Shown here: in pieces, positions 5,850 through 7,931 of the stretch
Layout: each line of letters begins with the position of its first letter
Position numbering within the stretch: position 1 is the first letter of the stretch
Assembly (NCBI GenBank): GCA_017861495.1
Contig: JAGFXW010000121.1
Span: 1-7,931 of the forward strand
Source of the DNA: Bacillota bacterium
GTDB taxonomy: Bacteria > Bacillota_C > Negativicutes > CTSoil-072
Length of the DNA: 7,931 bases
Direction of reading: 5' to 3'
Program-made: the position numbers and the translations under genes
The notes under the pieces: generated by a model
The model's database searches: none
What the model saw: only the letters and a program-made list of their open reading frames with translations
What the model was told of the DNA's origin: nothing

Positions 5850-5879
5850 TTGCATTAATATTACAATAAATACTATAAT
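5850..5879 (+). promoter_or_regulatory. Sigma-A promoter of modA
   Basis: TTGCAT (5850-5855) and a consensus TATAAT (5874-5879) are spaced by 18 bases. Initiation near 5886 gives a 93-base leader before the GTG start of modA. The -10 element overlaps one copy of the AATACTAT motif, so a protein bound there would block RNA polymerase. Confidence 0.65.
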
Positions 5880-5953
5880 TACACCATCGGGTTTATGTTT
5901 GTTTATGTTTAGTATAGTATTGTTTAGTGGAAATTTGTAAAATTAAATACTAT
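5868..5953. promoter_or_regulatory. Repeated motifs, candidate operators of the divergent regulator
   Basis: AATACTAT occurs at 5869-5876 and 5946-5953 and in reverse at 5914-5921. The two forward copies extend to AAATACTAT. A perfect tandem pair of GTTTATGTTT lies at 5891-5910. One motif overlaps the modA -10 and the rest lie in the leader, which suggests repression by the HTH protein encoded at 4859-5791. The region is AT-rich, so some recurrence by chance is expected. Confidence 0.4.
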
Positions 5954-5978
5954 TTAATGACAAAAGGGGAGATTTTTT

Positions 5979-6779
5979 GTGAGAAAAAGTGTAGTATTGT
6001 TTGTGATAGGCATTGTTGTGGCAGCCGTTTTAGCAGCCGGCTGTGGCGGAACGAAACAAGAACCGGCCAAACAGGCGGCCCAGACGTTTGAATTGAACAT
6101 TTCGGCAGCTGTGAGCTTAAAGGATGCGTTGACGGAAATCCAAACGAAATACCAGGCGAAAGCGCCAAACGTCAAGCTGGTGTATAACTTGGGCGCGTCC
6201 GGGTCGCTGCAACGGCAAATTGAGCAAGGCGCTCCGGCGGATATTTTCATTTCTGCCGCTCCCAAGCAAATGAATGATTTGGAAGCTAAGAATCTGGTTG
6301 ATAAAGCAACACGAAAAAATTTAGTGAAAAATAAGCTGGTTCTGATTATTCCCAAGGATTCAAAATTGGAAATCAATAAGTTTGAAGATGTTAAGAGTGA
6401 TGGCGTACAGAAGATTGCTGTTGGCGAAACAGCGGTAGTGCCTGCCGGACAATATACGCAGCAGGCGTTGCAAAAATTGGGGATTTGGGAATCGGTGAAG
6501 GATAAAGCGGTGTTTGCCAAGGATGTCCGTACCGTGCTTTCCTATGTGGAAACCGGGAACACGGAGGCGGGATTTGTGTACAAGACGGATGCCGTTTCCA
6601 GTCAAAAGAGTAAAATTGTTGCAACCGCGCCGGAAGGATCGCATGAACCGATTGTTTATCCGGCGGCTATTTTGGCGGGAACCAAAAATCATAAAGCAGC
6701 AGAAGAGTTTATGGCCTACTTAAACAGTGACGAGAGTAAAGCCGTTTTTGAAAAATACGGTTTTACCATGAGTAAATGA
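5979..6779 (+). CDS. modA: Molybdate/tungstate ABC transporter substrate-binding lipoprotein ModA
   Basis: 266 residues. A lipoprotein signal (hydrophobic 5-20) ends in the lipobox LAAGC with Cys22, so the protein is anchored to a membrane outside the cytoplasm. The mature part has the ModA signatures: ISAAVSLKDAL at 41-51, NLGASGSLQRQIEQGAPADIFISAA following it, the PAGQYTQQAL segment and ETGNTEAGFVYKTDA. These correspond to the regions whose Ser, Ala, Val and Tyr residues bind the tetrahedral oxyanion in characterised ModA proteins. It captures molybdate or tungstate and delivers it to ModB. The start is a GTG with an AGGGGAGA ribosome site. Sequence alone does not separate molybdate from tungstate preference. 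The gene is complete and normal in length. Confidence 0.95.
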   Translation: MRKSVVLFVIGIVVAAVLAAGCGGTKQEPAKQAAQTFELNISAAVSLKDALTEIQTKYQAKAPNVKLVYNLGASGSLQRQIEQGAPADIFISAAPKQMNDLEAKNLVDKATRKNLVKNKLVLIIPKDSKLEINKFEDVKSDGVQKIAVGETAVVPAGQYTQQALQKLGIWESVKDKAVFAKDVRTVLSYVETGNTEAGFVYKTDAVSSQKSKIVATAPEGSHEPIVYPAAILAGTKNHKAAEEFMAYLNSDESKAVFEKYGFTMSK

Positions 6780-6785
6780 TTTGCT

Positions 6786-6815
6786 GTCCCCGGCCTTTTC
6801 CGTATGGCCGGGGAT
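6786..6815 (+). terminator. Hairpin between modA and modB, possible attenuator
   Basis: CCCCGGCC (6788-6795) pairs with GGCCGGGG (6806-6813), extended by one T-A pair, with a ten-base loop. Seven bases after the stem comes TTTT (6820-6823). It begins about eight bases past the modA stop. Such a hairpin would cut expression of modB relative to modA, or protect the modA mRNA end, in keeping with the greater need for binding protein than for permease. Confidence 0.5.
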
Positions 6816-6857
6816 GCTGTTTTCCTGCGGAAGAATGATCGCGAAGGGTGATTTTGT

Positions 6858-7412
6858 TTGGTCGATTTGCATCCGGTTTTGTTGTCCATTCAAGTTGCGT
6901 CAATATCGTTGGTGTTTGTTTTTTTGGTTGGTGTTGCCGCAGCATACGTTATGCAAAAAATGGAATTTGCCGGCAAAGCGGTATTGGAAGCTTTGTTTGT
7001 CATGCCGTTGGTCATGCCGCCAGTTGTAACCGGTTTTCTTCTCCTGCTTTTGATTGGCAAACAAGGTCCGGTCGGCAAAATCCTGGGGGAGCAATTTGGG
7101 GTGCAGTTGATTTTTACTCCCTATGCGGCCATTCTTGCCGGTACCGTGGTTTCTTTTCCTCTCATGTACCAGAGCACCAAAGCGGCCTTCGCCAATGTTG
7201 ACCATACTTTGGAAGAGGCGGCCAGAACCTTGGGGGCGGGAGAATGGCGCGTGTTTTTGACGGTGACGCTTCCGTTGGCCTGGCAAGGACTGGTAGCCGG
7301 GTTGATCTTGTCGTTCTCCCGGGCGCTTGGTGAATTTGGCGCTACGATTATGGTGGCCGGCAAGAACCTTTGGACCAAATCCAAAGGGGCTGCGGGGAAA
7401 AGGATTTTCTAA
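6858..7412 (+). CDS. modB: Molybdate ABC transporter permease ModB, C-terminally truncated
   Basis: 184 residues; intact ModB proteins are usually about 220-230. Hydrophobic segments lie at roughly 8-30, 43-66, 87-103 and 143-153. The EAA loop that docks on the ATPase is intact at 119-141 (EEAARTLGAGEWRVFLTVTLPLA), followed by SFSRALGEFGATIMVAG at 152-168. From residue 169 the sequence changes to KNLWTKSKGAAGKRIF and stops. Family members instead continue with a loop (typically N-P/G-K-T-Q-T-x-P) and a final membrane segment. The last helix is therefore missing and the protein is probably not functional as a normal permease. No modC follows. The start is TTG 6858-6860, behind an AAGGGTGA ribosome site. 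The break could be a natural deletion or an assembly error. Confidence 0.82.
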   Translation: MVDLHPVLLSIQVASISLVFVFLVGVAAAYVMQKMEFAGKAVLEALFVMPLVMPPVVTGFLLLLLIGKQGPVGKILGEQFGVQLIFTPYAAILAGTVVSFPLMYQSTKAAFANVDHTLEEAARTLGAGEWRVFLTVTLPLAWQGLVAGLILSFSRALGEFGATIMVAGKNLWTKSKGAAGKRIF

Positions 7413-7435
7413 GAATGGCAGAGGGTGAGCTGTAA
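7361..7435 (+). pseudogene. Possible 3' tail of a lost gene fused behind truncated modB
   Basis: From about 7361 the frame one base behind modB is open and reads QEPLDQIQRGCGEKDF then LRMAEGEL before a TAA that overlaps an ATG as TAATG (7433-7437), with a GAGGGTGAG ribosome site in front. That overlap pattern is typical of operon gene junctions. The ATG opens only an 18-codon frame ending at 7491. These may be remnants of modC or another downstream gene left by a deletion. The sequence is too short to identify. Confidence 0.25.
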
Positions 7436-7480
7436 TGGTTACACTTGATCAGAGAAACCAAAGAAAAGTTAAAAAAGTTG

Positions 7481-7509
7481 TTGCAAAATGAAATATTCGA
7501 TGGTATGAT
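7481..7509 (+). promoter_or_regulatory. Sigma-A promoter of the T-box leader transcript
   Basis: TTGCAA (7481-7486) and TATGAT (7504-7509) are separated by exactly 17 bases. Initiation near 7516 places the whole T-box leader in the transcript. The new operon therefore starts here independently of the mod genes. Confidence 0.78.
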
Positions 7510-7539
7510 GTAGCTAATTTCATATTGAACCACAACAGC

Positions 7540-7793
7540 GTTGATGGGGAAGAGTAGTCGAGAAACGAGCTTTTCAGCGAACGGGGGGTAGTGCAAGCTC
7601 CGTAAGTATCTTTTCGGTGAATGGGCCCTTGAGCTGCTAACCGAAATTAGAGTAGGCTTAGCCGGAACGTCTCACCGTTACTGAAGAGACAAGGTATCGG
7701 AGTCATCCCGTACCTCAAAGCGAGGCTATCATGCCTAACAAGGTGGTACCACGGAAGTGTAAACTTTCGTCCTTAACAGGACGAAAGTTTTTT
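7540..7793 (+). ncRNA. T-box leader riboswitch, Trp (UGG) specifier
   Basis: A full tRNA-sensing T-box. Stem I opens with AGTAG (7553-7557), which pairs with CTGCT at its 3' base. The distal arm (ACGGGG / CTCCGT) and the AGCGA bulge follow. The specifier loop reads GTGAATGGGCCCTTGAG; aligned on the conserved CTTGAG as in B. subtilis glyQS, the codon is TGG at 7622-7624, Trp. A GTCTC/GAGAC hairpin (stem II region) and a small stem III (AGGC/GCCT) precede the T-box core AAGGTGGTACCACGG (7740-7754). Uncharged tRNA-Trp would stabilise the antiterminator and allow read-through. The base pairing with the discriminator is T7747, which fits A73 best, or G73 by wobble. Confidence 0.9.
7761..7793 (+). 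terminator. Terminator of the first T-box unit
   Basis: ACTTTCGTCCT (7763-7773) pairs perfectly with 7778-7788 around a TAAC loop, extended by two A-T pairs and followed by a U-tract to 7793. It competes with the antiterminator formed by the T-box core just upstream. Confidence 0.92.
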
Positions 7794-7800
7794 GTTTTCC

Positions 7801-7931
7801 AGTGGCAATGATAGCGCAGCGGACAGGTGCGTTCTGAATCCCGTACTGTAAAGTGAGGCCGTATGGCCTACCAAGGGTGGCACCGCGGAAGTTAAACCTT
7901 TCGTCCTTTTTTCGAAGGACGAAAGGTTTTT
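7801..7931 (+). ncRNA. Second, tandem T-box antiterminator/terminator module without a full stem I
   Basis: From about 7842 the sequence repeats the end of the first unit with clear similarity: ATCCCGTAC, then a stem III hairpin AGGCC-GTAT-GGCCT (7856-7869), the T-box core CCAAGGGTGGCACCGCGG (7871-7888) and a terminator. Only about 48 bases lie between the first U-tract and this similarity, too few for a standard stem I of about 100 bases, and no specifier loop is visible. It is therefore a duplicated expression platform. The discriminator-pairing base is C7881, which pairs with G73, the discriminator of bacterial tRNA-Trp. The regulated gene would start just beyond the window. Confidence 0.8.
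7894..7931 (+). terminator. Terminator of the second T-box module
   Basis: Bases 7894-7908 pair with 7915-7929 without mismatch around a six-base loop, followed by Us that run to the window edge. It shares the TTTCGTCCT/AGGACGAAA core with the first terminator. Confidence 0.9.

Noticed and set aside
7435..7491. 18-codon ORF before the T-box as a Trp leader peptide
   Set aside because: It contains no Trp codon and ends at the -35 element of the T-box promoter, so it is upstream of the transcript it would regulate.
7348..7596. Minus-strand open frame over the end of modB and the T-box start
   Set aside because: It runs antisense through a promoter and a structured leader, without a ribosome site or recognisable domain.
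1..7931. CRISPR array, rRNA, tRNA or transposase genes
   Set aside because: No regularly spaced repeats, no tRNA-like cloverleaf with T-loop motif, and no transposase-like protein were seen on either strand.

Overview
The window looks like chromosomal DNA of an anaerobic, spore-former-type Firmicute. The Negativicutes (Sporomusa/Pelosinus-like) are my best guess, at moderate to low confidence. The grounds are a T-box leader, strong AGGAGG-type ribosome sites, frequent TTG/GTG starts, a lipoprotein-type ModA, a sigma-54/PAS activator paired with BKACE genes, and ferredoxin-linked 2-oxoacid oxidoreductase genes.

Bases 1-3100 form a divergent sigma-54 module. A PAS/AAA+/Fis-type enhancer-binding protein (266-1822, minus) lies between two genes of the BKACE (beta-keto acid cleavage enzyme, DUF849) family. 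One is cut by the left window edge (1-67, minus) and the other is complete (2105-3028, plus). Each BKACE gene is preceded by a site that matches the sigma-54 consensus TGGCAYRN4TTGCW at every position, whereas the activator has a sigma-A-type promoter (TTGCAA-17-TATGAT). The natural reading is an inducer-sensing activator that switches on two beta-keto acid cleavage enzymes.

Bases 3190-4057 carry a two-[4Fe-4S] ferredoxin (delta-type) and a gamma subunit of a 2-oxoacid:ferredoxin oxidoreductase. The catalytic alpha and beta genes expected between them are missing; only about 72 bases separate the two genes. Bases 4058-4534 hold no convincing gene. They contain an imperfect palindromic repeat bounded by 15-bp direct repeats, a separate 19-bp inverted repeat, and a strong terminator serving the minus strand.

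Bases 4535-4825 hold a small Cys-rich minus-strand ORF behind a candidate Crp/Fnr-family promoter whose operator is centred at -41.5. Bases 4859-7412 are a molybdate/tungstate (oxyanion) locus: a one-component regulator (excisionase-like HTH plus COG1910 periplasmic-binding-like domain), divergent from modA and a modB that lacks its usual C-terminus. No modC follows. The intergenic region has a good modA promoter overlapped and followed by repeated AT-rich motifs that could be operators.

Bases 7481-7931 are a sigma-A promoter and a T-box leader whose specifier reads UGG (Trp). It is followed by a second antiterminator/terminator module that has no room for its own full stem I. The regulated gene, probably for tryptophan biosynthesis, transport or charging, lies beyond the window. 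Two operons here (kor and mod) appear to have lost internal genes, which is either real genome decay or an assembly problem.
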